The notes beneath the pieces were generated by a model. The model saw only the letters and a program-made list of their open reading frames with translations, searched no databases and was not told the origin of the DNA. The position numbers and the translations under genes were made by a program. This document shows, in pieces, positions 54,294 through 63,492 of a stretch of DNA of 64,000 bases (positions are counted from its first letter, which is position 1; each line of letters begins with the position of its first letter). The stretch covers positions 1 to 64,000 of the forward strand of contig JBEKTD010000007.1 in NCBI GenBank assembly GCA_049516395.1. Reading direction: 5' to 3'. Origin of the DNA: Fen-1362 sp049516395 (lineage in GTDB: Bacteria > Planctomycetota > Phycisphaerae > Sedimentisphaerales > Anaerobacaceae).

Positions 54294-55919
54294 TTAATGA
54301 CCCGATAGTTTCCTAAATACCCTTGAACGAAGAACAATTGCCACAGTATTAAGGCAAAGGATCAGCAGCACCAGCGTTACGACCATCCCGAACTGGTTAT
54401 GCGGCACCATAGCGGCCAGTTTGTCGCCGACGGCCATATCATAACTGCCGTAGGAAAGCGTGCGTGTCGGGTCAAATATGGATTTGGGTATCGGCCCAAG
54501 CGCAACCGCCCCTGTAAACAGTACGGGAGCTGTCTCGCCTGCAACCCTGCTCAAGCTCAGTATTACGCCTGTTAGAATCCCCGGCAGCGCCGCCGGCAGA
54601 GTCACTTTGACAAATGTGCAAAATCTGCTTGCCCCCAATGCCAGTGACGCCTCTTTGTAGGTCTGGGGCACGGCTCGAATCGCCTCTTCGCTTGCTCGTA
54701 TCATAACAGGCAATGTCAATACGGCCAGCGTCATCGAAGCGGCCAGAATACATCCCTTTGAAGGAGCTCCAAACATTGGCAGAAAAAACAATACGAAAAA
54801 CGCGAGTCCAAAAAGCCCGAAAACAATACTGGGGACGCCCGCGAGGGTATTGATGCTCATCCTGATAATTCTCATGGCAAGATTATCGGATGCGCATTCC
54901 ACCAGATAGGCGGCGGAAATAACGCCGAAAGGCACGACAAAAAGCATAGCGAGTATTGTTAATAAAAGTGTTCCGAGGATTTCAGGGCCTACGCCGCCGA
55001 AGTAATGCCCGGGAGTGCTGTCATCTGTGAAATACTGCCAGTAAAAAGTCGGTTTTGGCCTGAGCATTTCGGGCAGATTCTGCTGAATGTAAGCGAAAAG
55101 GCCCTCAATCTCCGTGCCGGCAAACCTCTGTGAACGAGGCGTTAGACGCCTGACCATCGGCTGTCCCGGTCCCTGCTTAATCCATTCCTCATACCATAAC
55201 AACCGGCCAAGCAGCTTTTGTGCCAGGTCCCAGCGGGTGGCCCCGAAACGATTCATCATCAAAGCATGCGTTGCCGTTCCAGGCGCGGGACCCAATAGTT
55301 CGGTTAAAATATCCTCCACCTGACGAATTTCCTGATAATACCTTTGCCGTTCGGCAAGATTAATTCCGTGTATGTCTTTGCTATATTGTTCGGCAAGCCC
55401 AATGAGACCCGCCGCAGAAGTATTCTTAAGCCGTGGGTCATCTTTGAAGTTGAGGACGTATGCTAAGGATTCGTTCACTTCAGCCGTGTTTGAGCTTGCG
55501 AAAGCCGATTCGAGCCGGTCACGAATCTGTCTTGTTACAGACCTCAGTTCAGCAACATCCTCCGCAGACATATTTGTTTGCTGGAGGTCATTTCCGAACT
55601 GACGGTAAATTTGTCTTGCCTTCTCTATGAGGTTCTCGGAATCGATACCGCCTTTGAATCTTTCGATTGTGCTGTAAATTTTCGCCCGAGCGACTCCCGC
55701 CTGTCTGCTCTCCGCCGCAATCTTGTCTTCATCGCCCCGGCCAAATAGCACTAATTGCATCTTTCTGAACTCGATTGTCCCCTTGAATACAACCGCCGAA
55801 CCTCCACGCCAAAGCATAGGCCCCAGTACGCCCACAAGCACTAAGCACAGGCAAACCACCGAAGCTCCCGCAACAACGGTGAAGAACTTGTCTATCGCGA
55901 TTCGGATACTCGGTCTCAT
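54294..55919 (-). CDS. pstA: phosphate ABC transporter permease PstA with large periplasmic insert
   Basis: 541 aa, nearly twice the usual length. A first TM helix (about 14-36) is followed by about 260 residues of periplasmic, helical, charged sequence with no domain I recognise, then the normal PstA permease part (from about residue 305), with the EAA loop EASLALGASRFCTFVKVTLPAALPGI. It imports phosphate with PstC and PstB. It overlaps pstC by one base. Confidence 0.95.
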   Translation of the reverse strand: MRPSIRIAIDKFFTVVAGASVVCLCLVLVGVLGPMLWRGGSAVVFKGTIEFRKMQLVLFGRGDEDKIAAESRQAGVARAKIYSTIERFKGGIDSENLIEKARQIYRQFGNDLQQTNMSAEDVAELRSVTRQIRDRLESAFASSNTAEVNESLAYVLNFKDDPRLKNTSAAGLIGLAEQYSKDIHGINLAERQRYYQEIRQVEDILTELLGPAPGTATHALMMNRFGATRWDLAQKLLGRLLWYEEWIKQGPGQPMVRRLTPRSQRFAGTEIEGLFAYIQQNLPEMLRPKPTFYWQYFTDDSTPGHYFGGVGPEILGTLLLTILAMLFVVPFGVISAAYLVECASDNLAMRIIRMSINTLAGVPSIVFGLFGLAFFVLFFLPMFGAPSKGCILAASMTLAVLTLPVMIRASEEAIRAVPQTYKEASLALGASRFCTFVKVTLPAALPGILTGVILSLSRVAGETAPVLFTGAVALGPIPKSIFDPTRTLSYGSYDMAVGDKLAAMVPHNQFGMVVTLVLLILCLNTVAIVLRSRVFRKLSGH

Positions 55920-56917
55920 CAGTGTTTCCCGCCTGCTCGTTTGGCTCGTATCAGAAAATATTCACTGACCATATTCAGGCACAAAGTTATAACCAGCAGC
56001 AGCAATCCCGCTGCGAAAAGCGCCCTGTAATGAGGGGAACTCTTTTCTGTCTCGCCCATATCGCCAGCGATTGTCGCTGTCAACGTCCGAACCGATTGTG
56101 ACAAGTCCCACCACGGATGCGGTATCTGCGCTGCGTTTCCCGACGCCATCCATACGACCATCGTCTCGCCGATTGCCCTCATCATTCCAAGCACTATACC
56201 GGCGATTATCCCGCTGTGTGCGGCTGGTATGACAACTTTGAAAATGGTCTCCATCCGCGTCGCACCACATCCGTATGACGCCTCTCTCAATTCCCTTCCT
56301 ACCGCTGAGATTGAATCTTCCGAAACACTTATTATCGTGGGTAAAGCCATCACGCCTAAAATAAGCGACGCATTAAGGGCGTTGGTACCCGTGGAAAAGC
56401 CGAACTTCTGCTGCATCCACGGAGCCAGAACCATCACCGCGAAAAAGCCGTAAGCAACCGATGGTATCGCCGCGAGAATCTCAATAATCGGCTTTATGAT
56501 GTTCCTGATTTTCATCGAGACGATGTCGCTCAGGAAAACCGCGGCCAAAATCCCTACCGGCACAGCAAATATAATCGAGACAATTGTTACATAGCCCGAC
56601 CCAACCAGTAACGCCAGTGTCCCGAATTTTGGTGTGACCGCTTCAGGATACCAGGCAGTGCTTGTGAGAAACTCTTTTATGCTGAAATTGGCAAGAAACG
56701 GCAGCGCCTCCCTGATTACGAACAGGAAAATCAGGAACACCGCCAGAACAGACGTGCATGTAACAAGAAAAAGGGCCGCCCGGCCGAGGTGAAGCGTAAG
56801 AAAACCCCTGATATCCTCGGTCGGTGTAAGCACCAGCGGCCGATGTGAATCGGCCGCCGGCGCTAACGTGTCCAGTAAAGTTCCCTGCTTTGCTTTAATC
56901 GCTAAACTCTCCAACAA
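55919..56917 (-). CDS. pstC: phosphate ABC transporter permease PstC
   Basis: 332 aa with six membrane helices and the EAA loop EASYGCGATRMETIFKVVIPAAHSG. An N-terminal 40 residues precede the first helix. Starts 7 bp after pstS ends. Confidence 0.95.
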   Translation of the reverse strand: MLESLAIKAKQGTLLDTLAPAADSHRPLVLTPTEDIRGFLTLHLGRAALFLVTCTSVLAVFLIFLFVIREALPFLANFSIKEFLTSTAWYPEAVTPKFGTLALLVGSGYVTIVSIIFAVPVGILAAVFLSDIVSMKIRNIIKPIIEILAAIPSVAYGFFAVMVLAPWMQQKFGFSTGTNALNASLILGVMALPTIISVSEDSISAVGRELREASYGCGATRMETIFKVVIPAAHSGIIAGIVLGMMRAIGETMVVWMASGNAAQIPHPWWDLSQSVRTLTATIAGDMGETEKSSPHYRALFAAGLLLLVITLCLNMVSEYFLIRAKRAGGKH

Positions 56918-56924
56918 CAGGTAA

Positions 56925-57743
56925 TTAGTAATTCGTCACAGGAACAAACCCCTTCGCTAAAATAATTTCCTGGCCTTTTTCGGTCAGATAGAACGTGCAG
57001 AACTTAAAGACCGTTGACCCAAGTTTAGGATAGCCATTCGTGAACATGAACAAAGGTCTCGCGACAGGGTAAGTGCCGTTTGAAATCGTCTGCTTTGTCG
57101 GCGCAATTCCGTCTATTTTCAACGCCTTGACGTCGGCATCAACGAAACCAATACCGACATAGCTGATTGCCCCGGCGGTGGTTTTCACTCTCGCCTGTGC
57201 CTGCGGATTCGAGTTGACGTATTCGACGTTACTGGCCAGCTTTTCCTTTTCCATAATCTTATCGTTGAACGTCTCGTATGTTCCCGACGACGTGTCTCTG
57301 CTGACAATCACTATTTCCGCATCAGGGCCGCCTATTTCTTTCCAGTTCTTGGTTTTGCCTGCGTAAATATCACGCACCTGGGCTGTAGTTAATGCGGTAA
57401 CGGTGTTCGACGGATGCACGATGATACATACGCCGTCCATAGCAATCGCGTGTGCGACGGGCAATACGTTGTGGTCAACAGCCGCTTTAAACTCTTTATC
57501 CTTCATGAACCGGCTCATAGTCGCTATGTCGCATCGGCTGTCAATCAAGGCGGCAGCCCCGTCGCCGCTGCCGGTCTTTTTTACGGTAATCTCAAGGCCC
57601 GGGTTGGTCCTCATAAAATATTCCGCGAAAGCATCTGCAATCGGGCCTACGGTTGTCGAGCCGTCGATTTGCAATGTCTCCGCCCGCACCAAGCCTGTGG
57701 CTGCGAGTGCCAGCAAAGCCAAACTACACACCAATCTCTTCAT
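56925..57743 (-). CDS. pstS: phosphate-binding protein PstS
   Basis: 272 aa, signal peptide MKRLVCSLALLALAATGLVRA, then LQIDGSTTVGPIADAFAEYF. Phosphate ligands lie in DGSTT, SRDTSSGTYETF and KTGSGDGAA. Binds phosphate for PstCAB in the periplasm. Four Pho-box repeats lie 38-75 bp before its ATG. Confidence 0.96.
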   Translation of the reverse strand: MKRLVCSLALLALAATGLVRAETLQIDGSTTVGPIADAFAEYFMRTNPGLEITVKKTGSGDGAAALIDSRCDIATMSRFMKDKEFKAAVDHNVLPVAHAIAMDGVCIIVHPSNTVTALTTAQVRDIYAGKTKNWKEIGGPDAEIVIVSRDTSSGTYETFNDKIMEKEKLASNVEYVNSNPQAQARVKTTAGAISYVGIGFVDADVKALKIDGIAPTKQTISNGTYPVARPLFMFTNGYPKLGSTVFKFCTFYLTEKGQEIILAKGFVPVTNY

Positions 57744-57780
57744 TTCGTTGTCTCCTTTTCACTCAATCTAAGCGAACATT

Positions 57781-57818
57781 GTTAAAACCGTGTTAGTAAT
57801 CAGTTAATCTTTCGTTAG
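57781..57818 (-). promoter_or_regulatory. Pho box of the pst operon
   Basis: Four (C/T)TAAC repeats on the minus strand at an exact 11-bp period (plus-strand GTTAA 57781, GTTAG 57792, GTTAA 57803, GTTAG 57814). One full turn per repeat is the known geometry of PhoB/PhoP sites. Confidence 0.8.
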
Positions 57819-57830
57819 AGCAAATCATCT

Positions 57831-59114
57831 TTAAAACTTGAACACCAGATCCGCCTGCAGTCGGCGATATTTATCGTTCGTGGTTATATTTTCATCGATG
57901 AAGTAGGTCAGGGCGGTCTGAAAATTCTTCGCTAACTGATAGGTGAAGTTAAACCAGTGCCCCCTGGCATTTGTCCCGCCGCCATCAAAATCGGAATCGT
58001 TGAATTGGCCTACCACGGCATCGGACTGAACTTCGCGATAGTTATAGCCGAGTTGCCATGAGCCGGGGTCTTTGGCTTTGTTGAACGTCGCGCCGATAAG
58101 CCAGGCATTGTTATATGAACTGGGCGCATCCGTGTTATGAGCAACATCGCCATACACTGCGACCGGATAATCCGCAATTTTAGTGCCGTATTCCACGAAT
58201 CCCTCGACGATGTCGAAGCCGTATTTGTAATTTCCGGCGGCCGCCGTGTTGCCAAGGAAGTTGGAACTGCCTTTCCAGAGTTTGGTGAGGTCGTTCTGGT
58301 CTTTTAAGTTTCCGTATGAGTAAAAGCTCATGCCGCCCAGGACGTAACTTTTGTCCTCGAAGGTGTTTTTAAGATAACCTTGTATCTCCCAAAGCGATGC
58401 GGCAGCCGAAGGTGTTGTGTCGGGATTATCGGGATTTCCAACCCAGAATCCGCCTCCGTTGATATATGCCTTTAACGAATCGTTAATCGGCATTTCGTAT
58501 TTGGCAGCCAGTCCTTCCGGATTCAAATCGTCGTCCCAGATTAACTGGTTGTCGCCGACACGGTAGAATGTCCTGGGCATTTTGCCGCCTATGAAGTCGA
58601 AGCTCGCTATGTCTTTTGGATGCCAGTCAAAGTATGCCTGGTCGAGCCAAATCGGTTTTTTGCTGAAAGCATCCCCCTCGGTCTGGTTTGTAGAAGTAGG
58701 GTCGCCGTTTGACCCGCTGCCAAGCCGGAAACCGACGTCAACTTCATCATTTATTTTGTCGTAAATTCCAATCCTAGCGCGAAGTCGGTTTCGTTCTATG
58801 CTGTCGCTTTCGCCCTTGCTCGACCATTTACCTTTGCTCTGTGAATCAATCCCTTCGTAGCGGTATCGCAAATCGCCGCTGATTTTCATGTTCTCTACCC
58901 ATTTGATACTGTCCGGCAATGCTGTCTGCTTTTGCTCTACGGCCTTGTTGACCTCCTCGGCGACAACCTTCTTCTGCTGCGCTTCCATCTGGTCTAACCT
59001 GGCCTGCATATCAGCTATCTGCTTTTTCATATCGCTGATTTCGTCGGCCCTGGCGCTGCAGGCGAAGACCAGGCCCAGCAGCAGACACCCACAAATCATC
59101 CTTAATTTATTCAT
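57831..59114 (-). CDS. putative porin (outer-membrane beta-barrel)
   Basis: About 427 aa. Signal peptide MNKLRMICGCLLLGLVFACSARA; a coiled-coil segment (DEISDMKKQIADMQARLDQM), usual for porins that span the periplasm; then beta-barrel strands ending RLQADLVFKF, with the terminal Phe of outer-membrane barrels. It resembles the putative porin family; its phosphate context and a Pho box upstream suggest phosphate or polyphosphate uptake (inference). ATG 59114 has GGAGGTACGAGTA before it. Confidence 0.85.
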   Translation of the reverse strand: MNKLRMICGCLLLGLVFACSARADEISDMKKQIADMQARLDQMEAQQKKVVAEEVNKAVEQKQTALPDSIKWVENMKISGDLRYRYEGIDSQSKGKWSSKGESDSIERNRLRARIGIYDKINDEVDVGFRLGSGSNGDPTSTNQTEGDAFSKKPIWLDQAYFDWHPKDIASFDFIGGKMPRTFYRVGDNQLIWDDDLNPEGLAAKYEMPINDSLKAYINGGGFWVGNPDNPDTTPSAAASLWEIQGYLKNTFEDKSYVLGGMSFYSYGNLKDQNDLTKLWKGSSNFLGNTAAAGNYKYGFDIVEGFVEYGTKIADYPVAVYGDVAHNTDAPSSYNNAWLIGATFNKAKDPGSWQLGYNYREVQSDAVVGQFNDSDFDGGGTNARGHWFNFTYQLAKNFQTALTYFIDENITTNDKYRRLQADLVFKF

Positions 59115-59211
59115 TACTCGTACCTCCACAAAACACTTTTCTATTACTTGAACGCTGACCCGAGACCACCCCGGATAGCATCGTACCCGTTTAGGATATT
59201 ATTTGAGCTCC

Positions 59212-59249
59212 GCTAAAGGCCTGTTAAATTGATGTTAGAATTGCGTTAA
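59212..59249 (-). promoter_or_regulatory. Pho box of the porin gene
   Basis: Plus-strand GCTAA 59212, GTTAA 59223, GTTAG 59234, GTTAA 59245; exact 11-bp period, pointing to the porin gene 98 bp away. Confidence 0.75.
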
Positions 59250-59284
59250 TTAAGGGAGATTGTTGGAGTAAGTCGAGAAAATGT

Positions 59285-61105
59285 TTATCTGATAGGCAGG
59301 TGAATAGTGAAGGTGCTGCCCTGGCCGGGAGAGCTTTCGACCGTTACCGAGCCGCCATGCAAATTGGTGATGTGCTTGACTATCGCAAGACCAAGACCCG
59401 TTCCGCCGAGTTTCCTCGTGCGGGCCTTGTCAACAACATAAAACCGCTCGAATATTCGTGAAAGATGGCTCTTTTCTATGCCGCAGCCGGAATCCTTCAC
59501 CGCGATAATCACTTCCTTCTCGGCCTGCGGTGAGCTTGTCGAATCCGCTGCGCGTGCGCTTATCTGAATCGTGCTTTCAGCGGAACTGTATTTAATGGCG
59601 TTATCAACGAGATTCAAAACCGCCTGCTCAAGCAAAGTCGGATTTATCAATGCCTCCAAATCGTCGTCACAATTGATATCGACTTTGATTTTCTTGTCGC
59701 CCGCCTTCGGACCGGAAAGCTCAACTGCCGATTCCAGCACGGGTCTGATTTTCAAATGCTCCCTCGCAATCATTCTCGTCTGGCCGTCTTCTTCCAGACG
59801 GGACAAGCTAAGTAAATCCTCGATAATCGCCATCAGCCGGTCGGTATGACCAGCTATAATGTTGAGAAATCGCTGCGCCTGTTCGGGTTCGTTAATTGCC
59901 CCGTCCAAGAGTGTCTCAACAAAACCTTTGATGGAAGTAATCGGCGTCCTCAACTCGTGAGAAACGTTGGCCACAAAGTCGCGCCTGATATTTTCCAGCC
60001 GCTGCATCCTCGTCATGTCGCTCAATACGATAACAGCCCCGCTTTTATTGCCCTGATGGTCGGTGAGGTATGTGCCCCTCGCCCGCAGCGAAACGGGCTG
60101 CTCTGCCGACAGAGTAATATCCTCTTCAGTTGGCGCAGAGGACATCAGGGTATATCGCATAAATCGCTGGATATCCACGTTCCTGATTGCCTCTTCAATA
60201 CTGTGCCCTGTAGCCGAGACGCTGTCTATCTCAAGAAGCTGCGTCGCCTTTTTATTGATGTTCACGACTCGTCCGTCCGAGTCCACAGCTATTACGCCTT
60301 CAGCCATACTGCTTAAAATCGCTTCAAGCTGGTTCTTCTGGTTTGTTATGGTTTCGATTGTCCGCTTTAGACGGTCAGCGGTTTCGTTAAGCGCCCCTGC
60401 AAGCTCGGCGAGTTCCTCAGAGTCCGGAACGGGAACCCTGTGGTCTAACTGTCCCGCGGCAAACCGCTTCGCGGCGTCTTTCATTTGTTCGATTGGCCGG
60501 GTTATTTTACGAGATACAACTAAAGTTACGCCGGCTGCACAAACCGCCGCCCCCACCATTCCCCAGATGATTTTTGTGTAAATATCATTTAGCGCCTTGT
60601 CAACAGCGATAACCGAAAGCGACCCGCGAACAACCGCCAGCGGTGAGCTTGTCGAATCCGTTATTGTTTGCTCCTGCTCTTTGAGAGACACAGCGATATA
60701 CATCATATTTTTGCCAAGGGTGTCGCTGAATCGCACGCTTCTGCCGGTCCGCCCGTTCATCGCCTGCCTGAACTCAGGCCGGTCCGCGTGATTTTCCATA
60801 TTGGCCGGCTGCTGGTCCGAATCGCCGACAACCCGGCCGTCAGGGAGTATCATCGTCAGACGAATCCCGGCGGTTTGACCAAGCAATTTGCATAACTGGT
60901 CAACCTCGTCGAAATTTTTCTGGTTCACAGCAGGCAAAATCTGCCGGCCCGCAAGCTGAATCCTCGATTCGAGATTTTGTGCAATCTCATCATAATAAAA
61001 CCAGCGGAACGAATAAGACGCATACCAGCTTAAAAGAACAAGCGCAAGGATAGTAATTATCAGGTAGGGAAGATAAAGCTGCCAAAGCAGACGCCTTTTC
61101 GCCAT
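59285..61105 (-). CDS. phoR: phosphate regulon sensor kinase PhoR
   Basis: 606 aa. TM1 near 10-30, periplasmic domain, TM2 near 178-198, HAMP, PAS (about 260-370), HisKA with FVANVSHELRTPITSIKGF, and HATPase (NLVDNAIKYSS, GTGLGLAIVKHI). The PAS and large periplasmic domain differ from the short E. coli PhoR but match many Gram-positive and planctomycete PhoR. Starts 3 bp after phoB ends, so the pair is one unit. Confidence 0.93.
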   Translation of the reverse strand: MAKRRLLWQLYLPYLIITILALVLLSWYASYSFRWFYYDEIAQNLESRIQLAGRQILPAVNQKNFDEVDQLCKLLGQTAGIRLTMILPDGRVVGDSDQQPANMENHADRPEFRQAMNGRTGRSVRFSDTLGKNMMYIAVSLKEQEQTITDSTSSPLAVVRGSLSVIAVDKALNDIYTKIIWGMVGAAVCAAGVTLVVSRKITRPIEQMKDAAKRFAAGQLDHRVPVPDSEELAELAGALNETADRLKRTIETITNQKNQLEAILSSMAEGVIAVDSDGRVVNINKKATQLLEIDSVSATGHSIEEAIRNVDIQRFMRYTLMSSAPTEEDITLSAEQPVSLRARGTYLTDHQGNKSGAVIVLSDMTRMQRLENIRRDFVANVSHELRTPITSIKGFVETLLDGAINEPEQAQRFLNIIAGHTDRLMAIIEDLLSLSRLEEDGQTRMIAREHLKIRPVLESAVELSGPKAGDKKIKVDINCDDDLEALINPTLLEQAVLNLVDNAIKYSSAESTIQISARAADSTSSPQAEKEVIIAVKDSGCGIEKSHLSRIFERFYVVDKARTRKLGGTGLGLAIVKHITNLHGGSVTVESSPGQGSTFTIHLPIR

Positions 61106-61108
61106 CCA

Positions 61109-61792
61109 TTAGTCCTTGAAACGATAGCCCACGCCTCTTACGGTCTCAATATATTTTCCGAACTGGCCGAGCTTGCGCCTTAAAGAAACAATCTGAACAT
61201 CCACAGCCCGGTCGGTCACAACATAATTACTCCCGCGAATCGCGTCAACTATATTGTATCTGCTCAGCACTAATCCCGGCCTCTTCGCCAGCGTATAAAG
61301 AATCATAAACTCCGTAAAGGTCAGTTCAATCGGCTTGTTTTTGAGTTTCACCTCGTATCGGGCCGGGTCTATGGTCAAATCGTGAATCTTGACAGGCGTA
61401 TTTTCCTGCTTTGCCGCTGTTGCCCTGTATAGAATCCGCCGAACCCTGGCGATAAGGACCTTGGGGCTAAACGGCTTTGTAACATAATCATCCGCGCCTA
61501 CCTCCAGGCCTGAAACAACATCTGACTCCTCACCTTTGGCGGTAAGCATTATTATAGGGATAGAACTGGTTTTTGAATCGGCCTTAAGCTGCCTGCAAAC
61601 CTCGATGCCGTCTATCCCCGGTAGCATACGGTCAAGCAGTATCGCGCTTGGCGGGTTGGCCTTCGCTTTTTTCAGTGCTTCTTCGCCGGTAATGGCTGTT
61701 TCAACCTTGAATCCTTCTTTGTTGAAGTTATACCGCACCAGTTCCAGCACATCTTCTTCGTCATCTACAGCAAGTATGCTTCCTCTGACCAC
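61109..61792 (-). CDS. phoB: phosphate regulon response regulator PhoB
   Basis: 227 aa OmpR-class regulator. Receiver domain (VDDEEDVLEL, phospho-Asp in ILLDRMLPGIDG, TAKGEESD, switch Lys in VTKPFSPK) and C-terminal winged helix ending DVQIVSLRRKLGQFGKYIETVRGVGYRF. It should bind the 11-bp repeats in this block, including its own promoter. Confidence 0.95.
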   Translation of the reverse strand: MVRGSILAVDDEEDVLELVRYNFNKEGFKVETAITGEEALKKAKANPPSAILLDRMLPGIDGIEVCRQLKADSKTSSIPIIMLTAKGEESDVVSGLEVGADDYVTKPFSPKVLIARVRRILYRATAAKQENTPVKIHDLTIDPARYEVKLKNKPIELTFTEFMILYTLAKRPGLVLSRYNIVDAIRGSNYVVTDRAVDVQIVSLRRKLGQFGKYIETVRGVGYRFKD

Positions 61793-61837
61793 TTGTAGTC
61801 CTTTCCCTATGTTTTTTGGATAGTATCCGCTGCTTAT

Positions 61838-61875
61838 GTTAGCAAATGATTAGTTTAATGTAAAAACTTTGTTAA
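61838..61875 (-). promoter_or_regulatory. Pho box of phoBR (autoregulation)
   Basis: Plus-strand GTTAG 61838, ATTAG 61849, GTAAA 61860, GTTAA 61871; exact 11-bp period, 46-83 bp before phoB. Two of the four are weaker matches. Confidence 0.65.
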
Positions 61876-61947
61876 ACTAAAATGCCGGAAAGATATGAAA
61901 TTAGGTTGTTTTACTGAAAAAGATAAAAGCGGCACGTATCACCAATA

Positions 61948-61996
61948 AGGTTTGACTGTAATCACTACTATTGTTCTTCGTTAGCAGCTATAGCAT
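61948..61996 (+). repeat. 49-nt imperfect inverted repeat, right copy
   Basis: Matches the reverse complement of 44835-44883 at 45 of 49 positions; weaker similarity (GAAGGA...AGT) continues beyond. The two copies bracket the whole phosphate block. Confidence 0.8.
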
Positions 61997-62168
61997 CGAT
62001 TGAAGGATTTAGTCAAGCATTCTCAACGGTGTCAAAAAAGTGTCAGTCGCCAGTGGTTTGCCACTGTAAGTTCACTTGTAAACGATTAGTTAATCACTTG
62101 CAATCCTCATTTTGACACTAAAAAGCAGCCATAAGCTCTTACGCAGGAAGGGGTTACGAGCAGGCGAC

Positions 62169-62211
62169 GGGCTTATGAATCCCATGCTCTAACCAACTGA
62201 GCTACACCGCC
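62169..62211 (-). pseudogene. tRNA-Met fragment (5' half)
   Basis: 43 nt identical to the 5' half and anticodon loop of tRNA-Met at 23960-24033. The T-arm and acceptor 3' strand are absent. A duplicated tRNA piece at the edge of a gene block points to past integration or recombination. Confidence 0.88.
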
Positions 62212-62328
62212 TCAAAATCTGTAACCGCCTATGTAATAACAGTTTCCGGCTTTGTCTGTCAACTGTTTCATTCTCAAAAAGTTTCAAAAATGGCAAAATG
62301 TGTCAGTTTTGTGATTGTGCAACCCATG

Positions 62329-63492
62329 TTACCGTAAATACGCGTCTGCTCCGCCGCTTTTGACAACTTTGTACTCCGGCCCAACGGTAATCAGGATGGC
62401 CTCGACGCCGTCCAGCGACTCAACAAGCGCAAGGCCCTTTTCAGCCCCCATTACATTTACAGCCGTTGAAAGTGCATCCGTATCCACAGCATTTGCGGCA
62501 AGGATGGTGTCGCTGCTTAACTTGTTTGCCCCTGTCGCAGTGTTCGTATCAATGATGTGACTATATTTCTTTCCGCCTATGGTTACAAATCGCCTGTAGT
62601 CGCCGCTTGTTGAAACCGCCATATCATTCACTTTCAAGACCATCAACACCTGTTCTGCGCCAATGGCGCCATTCGAGTCCGACGGGTTTGCCGCAACTGG
62701 GTTTTGCAGACCAACCCGCCAGGTGTCTTTGTCTGCCGGTTTGCCGAAGCAGCGTATATCGCCGCTCGCACAGACCATACCGCCAATGGCCCCCTCCCGC
62801 CGCATCACCTCAACGGCCTTATCGACCGCGTAACCTTTTGCTATACCGCCCAAATCCAGACGCATCCCTTTAACTGCAAACCGCACTGTTCGCTCATTCG
62901 CATCCAGTATCAGTTTTTCAAATCCGACGCGAGCTTTGGCGGTGGCAAGGGTATTTTCGTCAGGCACGGTATTCGCCTCGCCCGCTTTATGCCATAGGTC
63001 CACCAAAGGCCCGACGGTAACATCAAACGCACCATTGGAAAGCCGGCTGAACCTGACGCTTTTTTGAAGTATTTCAAAAAGTTCGGGGCTGACCTTGACG
63101 GGGTTTGTAAATGCCTCGCGGTTGACCCTGCTTAGCTCGGAGTCATTCTTGTAATCACTCATCATCGCATCGATTCGTTTGAGTTGTTCAAATCCCGCCT
63201 CGATGCAGCGTTTGCCCTGCCATTGGTGTTCTGTCACCGCCACTACTCGCACCAATGTCCCCATCACCTCGCGGTAGCCGCCGTCGATTTCAACCGGCTG
63301 GCGCATTTTTTCCGCCACATAAAAATAAACGCCGGCTAAAAGGGCCACGGCGACAACAATTTTTATCGCAACTTGTCTGCTGCTGTTCTCCAACTCTATC
63401 TCCAGAAAAACAAAATTCGGGTAACTAAAAGGTTTATTGGGAGTCCGTCTTTTTATAGAAATCGGCTTCGTGTTCCGACAGTTTGTTTTCAC
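62329..63492 (-). CDS. apbE: FAD:protein FMN transferase
   Basis: ApbE attaches FMN through a phosphoester to Thr/Ser of electron-transfer proteins such as NqrB/C, RnfG or NosR. The sequence has LDLGGIAKGYAVDKAVEV, CASGDIRCFGK, SHIIDTNTATG and DALSTAVNVMG. A membrane anchor near residues 44-60 (IKIVVAVALLAGVYFYVA) is present. The true start is probably inside the frame, near 63400, because the upstream gene ends only at 63434. Located next to a NosR/NapH-like 4Fe-4S protein, a typical flavinylation pair. Confidence 0.9.
   Translation of the reverse strand: MKTNCRNTKPISIKRRTPNKPFSYPNFVFLEIELENSSRQVAIKIVVAVALLAGVYFYVAEKMRQPVEIDGGYREVMGTLVRVVAVTEHQWQGKRCIEAGFEQLKRIDAMMSDYKNDSELSRVNREAFTNPVKVSPELFEILQKSVRFSRLSNGAFDVTVGPLVDLWHKAGEANTVPDENTLATAKARVGFEKLILDANERTVRFAVKGMRLDLGGIAKGYAVDKAVEVMRREGAIGGMVCASGDIRCFGKPADKDTWRVGLQNPVAANPSDSNGAIGAEQVLMVLKVNDMAVSTSGDYRRFVTIGGKKYSHIIDTNTATGANKLSSDTILAANAVDTDALSTAVNVMGAEKGLALVESLDGVEAILITVGPEYKVVKSGGADAYLR

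Larger units (their letters stand above)
61876..62328. other. intergenic with inverted repeat and tRNA fragment
   Basis: No gene. Holds the right copy of the 49-nt inverted repeat and a 43-nt tRNA-Met fragment. No terminator for apbE is evident. Confidence 0.6.

Noticed and set aside
62161..62220. Second intact tRNA-Met
   Set aside because: Only 43 nt of the 5' half match; T-arm and acceptor 3' strand are absent, so it is a fragment.
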